This document shows, one piece after another, positions 1-14,417 of a stretch of DNA of 64,000 bases (positions are counted from its first letter, which is position 1; every line of letters starts with the position of its first letter). This stretch comes from Alnus glutinosa. Taxonomy: Eukaryota > Streptophyta > Magnoliopsida > Fagales > Betulaceae. A program made the translations under genes and the position numbers. A model generated the notes under the pieces. That model searched no databases, was not told the DNA's origin, and saw nothing but the letters and a program-made list of their open reading frames with translations. Location: NCBI RefSeq assembly GCF_958979055.1, contig NC_084896.1:7630501-7694500 (forward strand), given 5' to 3'.

Positions 1-431
1 GGTTTCAAATCTCTCTGCAACATTTGAGAATAGCAATGAGCTACACTAGTGACGCTTGATATACAGTGCCATGACAATGCTGAACAAGGGCGGCGTAGTG
101 GTAATTCGCAATAGCAAGCAATAATAGAATTATAATTCTTTTCAAACCAAAATTCTATCAAATAATTGAAGCAAAATAGATAGAAAACCACTCGTTGAGT
201 GTTTCATATTATAATATATAAACTGATCAAAATATATAAGCTGAAGACTAAAGTCATCATTTTAGGCTTATATAGAGCCTAAATTCAAAACTCTAAAAAA
301 TAATAATAAAAAGAACGAAATAAAAATACTTTACGGTAAAAATAATACAAAACAACAATTTTTGCCTAGTAAACGTTAGAATTAGGACTTGTTCATAAAA
401 TACAAAATTGCATCCATTTGGATAACCACAT
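1..431. other. AT-rich intergenic, no gene
   Basis: Only short, compositionally simple reading frames are present. I see no conserved domain, RNA gene or clear repeat boundary here. Confidence 0.5.
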
Positions 432-435
432 TTTT

Positions 436-577
436 TAAATACTTCAAATAAAATTACTGGTGCATCGGCGTGCGCCACGAATAAACTATTCCTAGCGCAT
501 GGGTATGCGCTAGGAAGATTTTGATCTTCTGGCGCATGCCCATGCACCAATAATTTTATTTGAAGTATTTAAAAATA
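436..577. repeat. Foldback (inverted-repeat) element with nested hairpins
   Basis: Two arms of about 42 bp (436-477 and 530-571) are near-perfect reverse complements, with about three mismatches, and include the shared motif ACTTCAAATAAAATTA. Between them is a perfect 10-bp hairpin (CCTAGCGCAT at 491-500 with ATGCGCTAGG at 505-514) and a small AAGAT/ATCTT hairpin. It resembles a tiny MITE; a transcribed hairpin precursor is possible but unproven. I did not identify a target-site duplication. Confidence 0.7.
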
Positions 578-2235
578 AATAAAAAATAAAAAATTGGTTA
601 TATGGTATTCCATAAAACCAAAATTTTTAAAACCTATAAAATCTGTTTCAATATTACCAAAATCTTTATAAACAAATTAAACATCATACACAAATTTTGA
701 TAAACTAACTTAAACTTGTTCTGATTGACAAATTCATAAACATATCTTGATAAACAAACTAAACGTCATTCACAATAACGTATCCAAATAAACTAAATTC
801 TTAAACAAATCATAATATACAAATTAAACATCATCCACAATAAACAAATTAAACTTCATATATAGATCCTTGATAAACTAACTTAAATATCATAAACTTC
901 TTACAACATAAAGTCATATCCCGATAAACATAATTCCGCCTGAATACTAAGCTTTTGTTGTTCCCAAAAAAAATTTCATTTAGTTTTTTGTCCTTCATTG
1001 CTGAAAAAAATCTCCAAAATAACAACGTGATCAACACAGTTTGCCTGCATACAAACAATCATCCACGTGAATCTTAGTTCTTAATTTGTATTGCATGTAA
1101 GAAAAGAAAAGAAACGAAAATAGAAGAGAAGAACACGTACGTAGAAACATAAAACTAGGAACTGGAAAATGAAAAGTCAAAATAGAAAAAGAAAATGTGA
1201 AATCTTATATAGCGTCTAATCTAGATGAGAGATTGAGTTAGCAACTTTTTATCCTCATGAAAACAATTCGATATCAGTGAGGCACACTCATCTTGAAAGA
1301 AAGAATCCTATTATTTTGGATTTATTAAAGAAAGTGGTAATATTGATGGACTCTAGATGTACATAAACCAAGAAACTAATATGATTAATTAATTAGATAA
1401 TATAATGACTTTTATATATATATATATTCTGAACCCATAATAAATAAATCAAGTCAAACTTTAGTATATGTTAATATACTAGTAGTTTTCATATATAAGT
1501 AGTGGCATATATTTTGTATTAAATAAATAATTCCTGGGTTTCTTTGATATGACTTGTAGTTAATCGATCAAGAACAACATTGTTAATTATCCCTTATACT
1601 TGAAAAGTTTTTAATTACTAGAGATCATAAAGTTTTAGAAAATTATGAATATCATGAAAAGAAAAAGAACCAAGGAATTGACAAAAACTGGTCGGGAAGT
1701 CATCACAATCATGTAAAAGAAAAGAAGTTTGTGTGGGGAAGGTATTCACTGTCAAGAAAAAAGGGGAAAAGATTTGTGGGGATTGTACGTTGTCCATGAT
1801 CACCCCTGCATTGCTTCACATGCACTGCATAATGATCCTTTTTACTTCATGAGCGCTACTACTCTTGGCAATAATCCATAAGTGTGACTCTCAACCTATA
1901 ATAATACCCTTCCACAGCATGTGACAAAATCAACTAGCTTCCAGTCAACAAGAAGCAAAGTTATCAATAAGTTAACAATGAAAAACAATCTTTTTTCATC
2001 CTTTGCCTCTACTAATTCATGACAAACATTGTAAATTTAAAGCTTACACCTAATCATCTTTTTTCCCAGTATCTACTTCATCATTATCACGACATGCATT
2101 GGTGACACATTCGGGAAGAATAAGTCTAGCTATAATCAAAGTTAAAGTTCGGCTAACTGTCCATCTGCATGCACCATATATTTTGATAATAAGATGAAGA
2201 AAAAAAAATGTTTTCATTATATATGCTAAAGGCAT
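578..2235. other. Intergenic; imperfect AT-rich repeats at 660-890
   Basis: There is no credible gene. At 660-890 variants of the motifs AACAAATTAAACATCAT and TTGATAAACTAACTTAAA recur several times, as in a decayed tandem array. The rest is low-complexity AT-rich DNA. Confidence 0.45.
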
Positions 2236-2239
2236 GTTA

Positions 2240-2775
2240 TGAATTTACCCCGGGGTAGAGATTTTCAAACGCATCTTTAAAAGTCTTATACTCCTTGACA
2301 AACTTGGTCATGTCAACATTTGTGGAACGTTACATGAGACTTGTGGCACGGACGAGGATGTGGCAACCGAGCCAGATGCACACCTATCAAATTCCATACC
2401 CATATGAGACATACCTTCATCTACCTGAATATTGTGCATGGGGAAAATATCATACAACATGGATTGCATCCCATTGTCGCCTTCATGAATTGGCTCCATA
2501 TCGACGGGAGTGTTAGTGGCCTAATCAGTAACGGTTGGCATTTGTTCTCCATGCATGAACCATGTTGTGTAACTCCTCATAAACCCCCATTTTCCCAATA
2601 CCAAATGGTTGTACACATCATTGGAAGTTAGGTTATTATGAAAATAACACTTCTTACATAGGCAAATTAATCTCCCAGGTGTTTTTGTGTTTTCAAGTGC
2701 AAACTCAATAAAGTCTAAAACACCTTTCCTATACTTGGGATCGAACCTAGGCATTGTGATCCAACTCTTATCCAT
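2240..2775 (-). pseudogene. CACTA (En/Spm) transposase remnant, N-terminal transposase-associated domain
   Basis: Read from 2775 leftwards, a frame begins MDKSWITMPRFDPKYRKG and continues with an FIEFA segment, a CLCKKC cysteine cluster and a GFMRSYTTWFMHGE segment. This matches the layout of the plant transposase-associated domain at the start of CACTA transposon proteins (MD-SW, F-EFA, C-C--C, G---Y--W--HGE). Stops and frame changes follow near 2521 and 2308, and a downstream piece (MTKFVKEYKTFKDAF) lies in another frame, so the copy is dead. No CACTA termini were identified, so this is only a fragment. Confidence 0.75.
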
Positions 2776-2866
2776 CGATCACTTAACTACATTATAAATA
2801 AAAACAAAAAAGTATGAATTTTCAATAATAATTAAATATATATATGTCAATTAGATTCACCGTTTC

Positions 2867-3420
2867 ATGGATGTTAGATCTTTAATTATGAGATTATCAA
2901 CAATCGTGTCTCATAAAAGAATCATTTGCAAGCAGACTGTAACTATTCCCGGTTTTGGTAACCGAAGATATTCATAACATTGTATAAGGAGTATCCGATG
3001 TGTTCGCTATCCGAGACATTCATTACTGCCTGGATCTTCATGGGCCATTGACAAAATGTGACTCTTTACTAAGCTTGTGGGTTTGCATGGACTTAGGGAA
3101 TTATAATTTCTCCAACATTTTATAACATCCCCTAATACCTATGGGAGAAACCTCCCAAGTCTAAAACCACAGAGTGGGGAAGATGGACCATATTTTGTAG
3201 AGCCTTATAGCCTATAAAAAGGAGGGAAACACATTACTAAGGTACACTCATTCCACCCATTAGCCAATACTTTGCTTTTTTGTCTTTCTTTATTCACTAA
3301 CTTAAGCATCAAAGGTAGTCCTCACTGGTCCTCTAGTCGGCCCCATTGTTGGAGAAATCAAAGATATTCTAATGATTACTGCATGCTGAAACAAAAAATC
3401 TAGGTTTGGACAACGTCATA
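2867..3420 (+). mobile_element. Possible LTR-retrotransposon LTR fragment
   Basis: A TATA-like TATAAAAAGG (about 3214) followed after roughly 70 nt by CACTAACTTAAGCATCAAAG resembles the promoter and R region of many plant Ty3/gypsy LTRs. I could not fix either border or find a target-site duplication, so the coordinates are approximate and the call is tentative. Confidence 0.35.
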
Positions 3421-3613
3421 CTAATAGGTGTTTTCCTTTTATTGATTCAAGTCACTCAAAACTGTATTAGTCCAAATATTGGGAATTTAAATCCATCATT
3501 ACAGATATTATAAACAGAGGTGGAACCATAAATGGCTTTGGTAACTTGTTCCCCCTACCACCCCCCAATTTTTTTTCTTTTAAATTTCACAAATTTTAAA
3601 AATGCCTCCAAAC

Positions 3614-3618
<5 letters not shown>

Positions 3619-3663
<45 letters not shown>
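3619..3663. repeat. (AT)n microsatellite
   Basis: An uninterrupted AT dinucleotide run of about 45 bp. Confidence 0.95.
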
Positions 3664-3665
<2 letters not shown>

Positions 3666-4684
3666 GGATTAAATTAACTCCCAATTTTATTTTATTTTGG
3701 AAAAAAAAAAAAAAAAAACGAAATGTTGCCCCTCACACCCTGCCAACAGATCTCGCTCCTTGGCAAATTAAAGTGGAAAAGTCTGCTCAATTATTTTAAT
3801 GGTTATGAGAAAGTCTAAATGCATGTCATTTTCCACTCGATCTTTTCATACAATTTTTTGAAAAATTAACTATTGAATATATATATGATCTACATAGGTT
3901 AATTAAGGTGTGAGTCTTACAAATTTAATAGTTAATTTTTTTTAAAAAAATTATATGGAAGAAAGGCACGAGAAGAACAAATAGTAGTACGTTCTCGTAA
4001 TTAATGGTTATACATGAAGGGGTGTAGCCTAATCTTTGTGACCGACAAATAGCATCCATCTTAAATTTAAAATTTTCGGACATGGGAGCTATTGAGCATA
4101 GAAGTAACGATAATTATATTATGATCTGCCCATCACTTGGCCCGTCCATATTGCTTTGGCTTCGATTTTCTTTTTTTTTTTCAATGAAAAAATTTATAGG
4201 CTTCATTTGGTTTACAGAATGAATATTCCATTGGAAAAATGAATAGTTATTCCCAGAAATAAAAAAAATCTTTAATTTGATAACAACTCATACACTTTAA
4301 CTGAAATCCAATCAAAATTACTAAAAATCTCACACATTATATATATATAAAACTCAAATTATAAAAAAATAAAAACAAAAAAATAAATTTTTTTTTTTGG
4401 GTGGTCGACCACCCACCAAAGAGTCGAGGGTGGCCGGCCACTTCACATTGCTCCGAGGGATCTATTCCGTAAACCAAACCAAATGATGCCATAATATTTT
4501 GTTTCTATTGAGTATAGAAGTGAGGGTTTTTTTATTAGGGAGAGTATGAAGAAAGTATATAAATGTTCAGCAAGGATTTCGGTCAAGCCTTGTAGCAATA
4601 ACCTAACTAATCAAGCATTTAAGAAGCCTTGATCTTTGTTGAGTGAAGCAAAGAAATATATTAATGCAACAAATTTTACCAATT
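3664..4684. other. Intergenic; GC-rich MITE-like core at 4395-4445
   Basis: No gene is seen. A GC-rich patch with GGGTGGTCGACCACCC (a perfect palindrome) and GGTGGCCGGCCAC is of the same type as the GGTGGCC-containing cores near 21.6, 38.65 and 56.1 kb, suggesting a decayed member of a dispersed repeat family. Confidence 0.4.
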
Positions 4685-4758
4685 GGCCTATTAGCTCAGT
4701 TGGTTAGAGCGTCGTGCTAATAACGCGAAGGTCGCAGGTTCGAGACCTGCATGGGCCA
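4685..4758 (+). tRNA. tRNA-Ile (anticodon AAT)
   Basis: The 74-nt sequence folds as a standard cloverleaf. The acceptor stem is GGCCTAT with ATGGGCC (one G-T pair) plus discriminator A. The D arm is GCTC...GAGC, the anticodon stem TCGTG/CGCGA (one G-T pair) has loop CTAATAA, and the T arm is GCAGG TTCGAGA CCTGC. The anticodon AAT is at 4719-4721 and would be read as IAU after A-to-I editing, decoding isoleucine. The internal box B is GGTTCGAGACC. No intron is present and CCA is not encoded, as expected for a eukaryotic nuclear gene. A CAACAAA element lies about 15 nt upstream, and a TTTT run about 10 nt downstream can terminate RNA polymerase III. Confidence 0.97.
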
Positions 4759-4765
4759 GAAAGTG

Positions 4766-7046
4766 TGTTTTGTCTATTTCTCTTTCTTTCGTTTTTTTTT
4801 TTTCAACTGAAAATGCCTAAAACTGAACAACAAATGAAAGAAAATGAGAGAAATGCATGTGGCAGAAAAATTAAATATTTTTTTATCCAATGAAACCTGA
4901 AGAAGAAAATGAGAAATCACAATGTTTTGGCCCGTACTTAGCAGTAACCACACTCTTTTTTCTGTCAATATATCCTTTTGCTGGCACTGGAATGTGTTTA
5001 AGCGATAATGCACGTAGCCTGCATGATAAAATGCCTCAAAGAGTGCAGTAAAATCGGTACCATCCCCATTACTCATTTACTTGGTGTCATAAGTTTCCTG
5101 TACTTGTTTTTGTAAATTTCTTTGTGAGAAATTTGTTGACAGAAACTGGTTTTTACATTGATATATATAAATGGAAATATGTGTATATGCAGAGGTTCGT
5201 GTGAACCATTAGAGAATTTGGAAGGAATCATAAGCATATTTTGATTAATGTTTCCATTTTCATCAAATAGCTAGCACCCTGATTACAATCGATTAAATCT
5301 TGCTTTTTTTCATGGCATTTGAGAATAAGATGTCCATCTAATTACACTGCCAAAAGTTTCAAACAGGACTAGTCTAGCATTTGTTGGTGTCTGAAGTAAA
5401 CATGGCTTTATGGTTTTAGTGGGTCCACAATGAGATGCAACCTTTTATAGTGACTGGTTTTTTGGGTTTCCACATGTTAGAGAGTTGGACTTCAACCAAT
5501 GCCACATCTCTAAGTAAAGATAAACTCCAGATTTGAAGCAATCACGATAAAGATAGAAATGGTTGATCACAACTGTTTTAGATATATCTATCTCATCTGT
5601 ATACCTTTGTAATTTTTTTGTAATCTTCAGCTATCTCATGTAACAGATTCAGCTATATATACACAGCCTTAACCAAGATTATGGTAAGGCAGAACAATCA
5701 AATTACAAGTGTCATATTATCTTGTACCATAGAACTAGATACATCTAGTTGACTACAAAAGTTATTAAGTTGTTGAGCAAATAATTTCACCATTATTGCA
5801 AGTTTCCCAGGTTAGTAACTCATGCCTTGTCATGTATTGCTGCTGTACTATAATAAAGAACACCTGCTTATTTATTTTGCCAGGTAGAGTATTCTACTTA
5901 ATAATAAAAAAAAAAGGTAGTCTTCTAACTCGTGAAGGTTCCATATTCCATTGAACCTTCGAGGAGTCACTTGAGGAGAGATAGCATTGCAACTGATGCA
6001 AATTATGCAGGGCAAGGTTAGGTATGTGGATTGTCTAATTATTACAAGTAGTGTCCAGGGGCTTCTATTAGTGTAACTATAACAATTCTCACTGAAAATG
6101 CATTTTTCGCATATGTTGCACGCTAATAGATCAACATTCTTTTCTTCATTTCTTTAAGGCCCCATTTAAGGTCTTCTTGATCCTTGTCATTAATTAATAT
6201 TTCTAGTTATAAAAATTGATTAAAAAAAATAATAAATCATGCCCTCCTACCCACCCCGCCAAAACAAAAGTTTCTGGCTCTGCCACTAATAATAAGTACC
6301 TTGCTAAAACTATTTTGGGCATTAAATGACCTCTCTTTACTTGGGTTTGCATTTTTTTTCTTCATGTTTATGATTTTAATTTTCTTATGGTATCATAGAG
6401 GTTAATTATAAAAAAAATAGGCATGAGCACAAGTGCATTTGAGCATGAGCACTTATTTAAATTCCTTTATCCAGCATTTTAATAATCTGCAATGCTCTCT
6501 AGCTTAGTGGGATTCAGCCCATCCAGTTACCTTCCAGATATAGAATTAGATGTCATTGACAGGAAAGATAAGGTTTTCTTTGGTTTTCAGTACTTTTTTT
6601 TTATCTCTTACCAAAAAATAACTGATGAAGCAATACCAAAAATTTGTAATGAAATAGTTGTCATAGTGAAGTAGTGCACCTCGTTGTTATTATTTTAATA
6701 AACTACTTGTAGAGACAGTTGTACTTCCACTGTCATGGCTTGATAAAGATTGTAAGGTTTTATAACTTTTATTGTGCTCTATCTTTACATTTTGACCAGC
6801 GTAGAATTATTTGCATACCTTTATTGTATGAGATCCTAGTCACGTTTTTGGATCTTAGCATGTGTATGAAATCCTTTACTGATACATTGTCTCAAGTATG
6901 ACTTCATGTGGGATACTTCTTTGTCTCTCTTCACTTGTCAAATAAAAATGTTTTTTTAAGTATTTTGGAAATGGAAACGTGGCCTGTGATATCAGTGGAG
7001 TGACGTTTGAGTTCTAGGTAAGTTTTCTATGGACCTTTATATATAT
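4766..7046. other. Intergenic, no recognisable gene
   Basis: Several 60-100-residue frames exist, but none shows a recognisable domain, a splice-consistent extension or a composition unlike the surrounding AT-rich DNA. I see no well-bounded repeat. Confidence 0.4.
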
Positions 7047-7391
7047 TGTTGGGTGGTCTTTAGCCTCTCTCAACCCTAAAAGCTAGGTCATGAGGTGAGG
7101 CTTTCTCTCACACTTATAAACTGATCACCCAGCCCCTTCCACAACCGATGTGGGATAACCTCAACAATCTTCCCCTCACACATCGAGCATTGGGTCGGAG
7201 CAGAGACAACCTGTTTCTCCTGGGGATTGTTGGGCCTAAGACTTGTTGGTAAACTTGGGCTTTGATGCCAGTATTGGGTGGTTTTGGGCCTTTCTTAATC
7301 CCAAAAGCTAGCCCATGAAGTGAGATTTCTCCTCACACTTATAAACTGACCACCTAACCCCTTCCACAACCAATCTAGGATAACCCCAACA
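7047..7391 (-). mobile_element. Complete TRIM (terminal-repeat retrotransposon in miniature)
   Basis: Two direct repeats of exactly 120 bp (7047-7166 and 7272-7391) flank a 105-bp core. Read on the minus strand each LTR starts TGTTG; the upstream one ends CCACCCAATA and the downstream one CCACCCAACA. One base inside the upstream LTR is TGGCATCAAAGC (reverse complement of 7259-7270), 10/12 identical to the usual primer-binding site for initiator tRNA-Met. A purine-rich tract GTGAGGGGAAGAT (7167-7179 reversed) abuts the other LTR as a polypurine tract. TATAT sits on both sides as a possible 5-bp target duplication, though the flanks are low-complexity. There is no coding capacity, so it must have been mobilised in trans. 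Confidence 0.85.
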
Positions 7392-8354
7392 TATATATAT
7401 AAAACATTGCTAATCCCTTCCTACTGATTCTTGGAGCAGGCCATTTCATCGTGCTAGACAACTGTTCCACTGCAGTGAAACAGGGGGAGAAACCCAGTAA
7501 TAAGAGAGTAAAAATTGGAAGAAATTTGTGCCTATGAAAAGAAACTACTGGCTGAGGTGTGGGTTTCAGTTGAATATGGATCCAGATATGCATATTCATG
7601 TTAAATATCCAGAAAATATCAATCCTAACCCAGACATTAGCTGCTTAACAAGGGATTAGATATAGTATGTATCACCCGCTGCTTTTTTAAATCCAAACCA
7701 TTGGCAGACCATCTCTATTTTCTGGAAGCCTAGGAAAACTTATTGAATGCACTAGCTTATACTGTACAAGCAACAGATTAACTTGGCCTGCATTTATTCA
7801 GGATGTTACATTTAATCTTGAATGAGTTGCGGTTTTGTAGTTGAGTTACGAAGGGAGCAACCTATAGGAAAAATTAAAATGTATCGATGCAATGTATGGG
7901 CATAGTATTAAGTCATTGAATATTGATATATGAGTGGAGCCGCTGAAAGAGGAAGGGTTACCATTAGGTCAGCGTCGATAGAGTTAGTCGCCTTGGATGT
8001 CAACTGTAGGACATGGTGGTATGTTATGATCCTAAGTGTCCCACATAACCTAAGTACAATCTTAACCATATGTATATAAGCTTTTGAGCATCATTCCATT
8101 GGAAGCTGATTTTCAAGGGTGAGTTCTACCCAAGGTTTATATCAAAAACATTCTTTACATCTTGAAATATAATAGCAATCAGGCCAGGAATATAAAATGT
8201 AATAAAGTAGGGGATGATTTTATTGAATGCTTATCACATCTAAATTAGTAGGACATTTTAATTGAAGATGTGGCCACTAGATTTTACAACACTAGTGGCA
8301 TAGCCACTTTCTAAGTTAACCAATCAATTTCCTTTGATATGCTATTGTTTTGCT
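7392..8354. other. Intergenic upstream of the peroxidase; possible LTR fragment about 8018-8150
   Basis: TGTTATGATCCTAAGTGTCC followed by TATATAAGCTTTTGAGCATC and GGGTGAGTTCTACCCAAGG has the layout of a small plant LTR (TRIM-like), but I could not confirm a partner repeat or a target-site duplication. No gene is seen. Confidence 0.35.
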
Positions 8355-8360
8355 TATAAA
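8355..8360 (+). promoter_or_regulatory. TATA box of the peroxidase gene
   Basis: TATAAA lies 70 nt before the peroxidase start codon, a typical spacing for a plant TATA box with a short 5' leader. Confidence 0.6.
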
Positions 8361-8430
8361 TCACCACTAGGCCCCAAGTACATGCAATCAGAATCAGAAT
8401 TTCACAGCACCTTGTTCATGCTCACAAGCT

Positions 8431-10938
<2,508 letters not shown>

Positions 10939-10973
10939 CCAAGGTTTTAGTCACTGTAAAAGGGCCATGGCCT

Positions 10974-10979
10974 AATAAA
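10974..10979 (+). terminator. Poly(A) signal of the peroxidase gene
   Basis: AATAAA lies 36 nt after the stop codon, a canonical near-upstream polyadenylation element. Confidence 0.55.
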
Positions 10980-10987
10980 TGTGTCAT

Positions 10988-11552
10988 GGAGGCTGATATG
11001 TAGATCGTAATGGATGACCAAATCCAAGTGCAAAAGGCCATTTGAATTACAACGTGGTCTACCATGAGTCGTTACAACTAGTTTCGATGTCAGCATTTAT
11101 GATTGCTTTGCCTTTGAGGATCCCATCTAGAGTTGTGGTTGGATCGCTATCAAGATTAGATTTATTTTTTTGGTCTTTGTATTTTAGATGTAATTTTTTA
11201 TTTTCGTTAACTATGTTGGTTATTTGTACTCGTTCTCACTCGTCTATAAAAAAAAATGGCCATTTGGTTTAAATGTCAGAAGCGGAATCCACGTTTGAAA
11301 TTTTGAATGATTAAGTAGGGTTGACATTTTTTATATGGCTCACGAATCTAATATGAACCTAACAGAAAGTAGTGAGTTAAAGTTGATAAATTTAATTCGT
11401 TTAATTAAATAAATCAATTTAAGATTAACCTATATAATCTAATTATGGTGGCATGAAAGGTGATATATAGATCGTAATGGATGACCAAAACCAAGTGCAA
11501 ATGGCCATTTTAATTTGATGTTAGAAGTGGAATCCACATTTGAATGATTATG
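10988..11552. repeat. Local duplication of peroxidase 3' flank (10988-11313 and 11453-11552)
   Basis: The stretch at 11453-11552 (starting GATATATAGATCGTAATGGA, ending with GAATCCACATTTGAATGA) matches two separated blocks, about 10994-11043 and 11258-11313. The difference is the retroposon inserted at 11044-11257, so the second copy preserves the empty site. Confidence 0.75.
11044..11257 (+). mobile_element. 5'-truncated retroposon (probable LINE 3' end) with target-site duplication
   Basis: About 214 bp end in an A run (TCTATAAAAAAAAA) and are flanked by the direct repeat GGCCATTT (11036-11043 and 11258-11265). The duplicated copy near 11498-11505 has a single GGCCATTT and no insert. An A tail plus a short direct repeat is the signature of target-primed reverse transcription. 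The T-rich pre-tail sequence (GTCTTTGTATTTTAGATGTA) is like a plant LINE 3' UTR. Confidence 0.7.
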
Positions 11553-11565
11553 CAATGTACTGAAA

Positions 11566-13840
11566 AAATTAAAATACAAAATAGATCACTCAATCTTCTA
11601 GAGCAGTGACTGGCTCATATGGTTGACATTCGGAAATTGTTACTTTATTTGAATGTCAAATCTAATCAGAAGGATGTCAAAATTTTTAAAATATTCTTAT
11701 TTTTTTTAAGAAAAAAAAATTTGCAAGAATTTAGGTGTTAATTAGGATTTAACGGAATTTGCAAAAATACTTACACCTGAATCTTTCCTATCTAATACAC
11801 TTCCCAATAGTTTCCATTATATTTCCTTATACTAATTAAATATTATTTCTTTACAAAATACAAATTTTCTACTTACCCTCACATTTTTTACAAAATTCCA
11901 AACACAATTCACAATGAAAGGCAAAGAGAGGAGAGATGAAAGAGAATTATTTTGTATTAACATAATGTATAGGAAAGATAAAGAGCTTCTCTACACATTG
12001 GGTACAATGGGTAACATTATAGCATACCCAATATTTGGAAACCTATAAGAAAACTTCTGTAAGTAGTTTTTTTGTATTTTTTTTCTTATATTTAAAGAAA
12101 TGAAACAGTTATATGGTAGTTGCTGTGAATGCTTTAAAAGAAGGAGGTTGGGAAGAGTGAGAAGCGGGACGAAGGGAGGAGGTCCTAAGTGGGAGAGGGG
12201 AGAAGGGAGAGCGGAGGAAGAATGAAGGAGGAGGCAGAAACAAGAAAGTCTCTCACTTGGGAGAGGGAGAATCTCATAGAGGAGTTATTCTAAGAATTTT
12301 GCCTAATGTCTAACTTTGTACTCCTTAATCCTCATATCAAGTGACTACTACTCAACTTGGTCCATTCCCTCCTCAACCTTAAAGCCTCACCATTATCTAA
12401 GTTCAACAAGTTCAGAAAATTCAAACCACTATAGCTAGGAGCAATTAAAGTAATACTAATTCCCTTTTTTTTTTGAAAAACAATCATGGTTATGGCCCAC
12501 CAAGATCAACCCTAATGACTATTATATATCATCAGGTGGTGAAACATATTTTATTGTTTTTTTTACTTCTAGTTTCAAATGGGATGAAGAAGGGAAAGTT
12601 TCTATTTGAGGGTGAAGAACAAGTTCAAATGCACATAGATTCAAAAAGGAAGCCGACAAGGAGTGCTTGGATTCAAAAAAAGGAATATAAAGAAAAGCTG
12701 CTTCCTAAGATGCCTGCCAAAACTTTGTACAGTCACACTGAGATTTCTGTCCTTCTCTCTTCCTTCTATATAATTGGATCTGCCAAAACTATTCTATAGC
12801 ATGAACTATCATACTCATCATCATCATCAACCATATTCTCTCTGTTTTCATCTCAGATTCTCTCTCTCTTGATTCTTGAAGCTTTTTTTTATTATTATTT
12901 ATATACTTATGTACAACAGATAATGAAATTGTTAAACATATTTTGAACCAGTAAAAAAAAAAAATATTATCAAAAGAAGAAAATAGAAAGGGTGAAAAGA
13001 GACGTGGTTCAATTAGCTTAAAGTTCTAGGCTTTTAGCCTAAATTTTAACCCTTTTCTTTTTCTTTTTCTTTTTTTGGCTAGTTTTAAAATAAATAATGC
13101 TCAACTTTTTGACCTTTCAGAAAAAGCAAACCTATCAAGTACCCAAAAAAAACAACTTTAAAAAATTATATGATTTCCCACTATCTTGATTGCACCCTTT
13201 GGCATCATTGAAATTCATCTGATTGAACTAGTGATATAAGGACATATAATTTAGGAATGAAGATGAGAGTAAGTGAAAAGAGATATATAAAATTTAGGTG
13301 GTTCAGTTTATGATTTACGTCTATAAATTAAAGTCTTTTCTTGACTACACCTTTGCTTAATTCATTTTATTGTCTACAAGATTCTATTTATAGAGAAAAT
13401 AATCTAAACGTTACAAGTTTCTTTTACATCTACGTTAACAACAATAAATTTAATTTATCATATTGTAACTCGATCTTGCCTCTTGAGTCTTTGTAACTCT
13501 TGTACCAACAAATGAGAAGCCGATTATTTTAAATTGAAGATAAAATTGTCAAAAAAAAAAAAAGAAAAAAAAGAAGTGAAATGACAATTTTATCTTTATT
13601 TTTAGATTCTTTCCAATTTATTTAAATCGGAGAGAATTCAGTTCCTATTAAAATAGGAAGAACCAAGGAGAAAATCAAGAACACCAATCCTGCATCATGC
13701 CCTTACAGATCGAGCTGATCTGGGCCAAGACAAATGAAGACATGGTTTGGGACTTGGGAGGGTGATGGTTTACTTTAAACAACACCATGGTGTCTTAGTA
13801 TTAATGCCAAGAATCAGCAAAAAATGACCTTAACAGAGTA
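11566..13840. other. Intergenic; purine-rich tract at 12135-12275
   Basis: No gene is seen. At 12135-12275 the plus strand is almost purely A/G (AAGGGAGGAGGTCC, GGGAGAGGGGAGAAGGGAGA), a tract that could form H-DNA. The remainder is AT-rich with short simple repeats. Confidence 0.4.
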
Positions 13841-13844
13841 AGGT

Positions 13845-14110
13845 CTAGGGATTACAAAGTTTCCTCAAAAGTTGATTACAAATTAGGCTAGCTAGGAGGA
13901 TGCTCCAACCACATAGCATCCAAACAATGAGAAGCAGCCTCATGAGCAAGAGAATGAGCCACTCCATTAGCATCACTGCGACAGTGAGCAAAAGAAGAGG
14001 ACTGAAAAAAATTCTACTTTTGATGTATGCTCTCAACAAAGTGGCCAATACAGTGCAGATGAGGGGAGGTAGCCGATAGGGCTTGGATAACTTGAAGAGC
14101 ATGGTGTCTT
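13845..14110 (-). pseudogene. LINE RNase H-like domain remnant
   Basis: On the minus strand one frame reads ALSATSPHLHCIGHFVESIH, a stop, then SSSFAHCRSDANGVAHSLAH and CLDAMWLEHPPS. The H-x-R-x-x-N-x-x-A-H-x-L-A pattern is the C-terminal signature of the RNase H-like domain carried by plant non-LTR retrotransposons. An internal stop and the lack of upstream reverse transcriptase mark it as a dead fragment. Confidence 0.75.
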
Positions 14111-14249
14111 AGTTGAGTTCTTAATCACTGTAGGAAAATGAGACATTGTGCCGGGATCACATGTGAGTTCAAACAATTCCTTAATAAGTAAGATTCAATA
14201 AGTGAAATATTTAATTGAAATATGAGTTAATAACGGAAATAAGATTCAA

Positions 14250-14327
<78 letters not shown>
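14250..14327. repeat. (CT)n(AT)n compound microsatellite
   Basis: About nine CT units are followed by about 29 AT units. Confidence 0.95.
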
Positions 14328-14331
<4 letters not shown>

Positions 14332-14417
14332 CTATATTAAATCATCGGTTATTCTAAAAGCTTAAACTGATAAGAAATTATTGATTTAATAATTTAATTA
14401 ATGTTATGGCAATTATA

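Noticed and set aside
3602-3799. Reading frame over the (AT)n run
   Set aside because: It consists of the microsatellite's YIYIYI translation and is not a protein.
6492-6674. 60-codon frame with mixed composition
   Set aside because: No family recognised, no neighbouring exons, and flanks are AT-rich noise.
13005-13060. tRNA-like text (GTGGTTCAATTAGCTTAAAG)
   Set aside because: No cloverleaf or box B follows.
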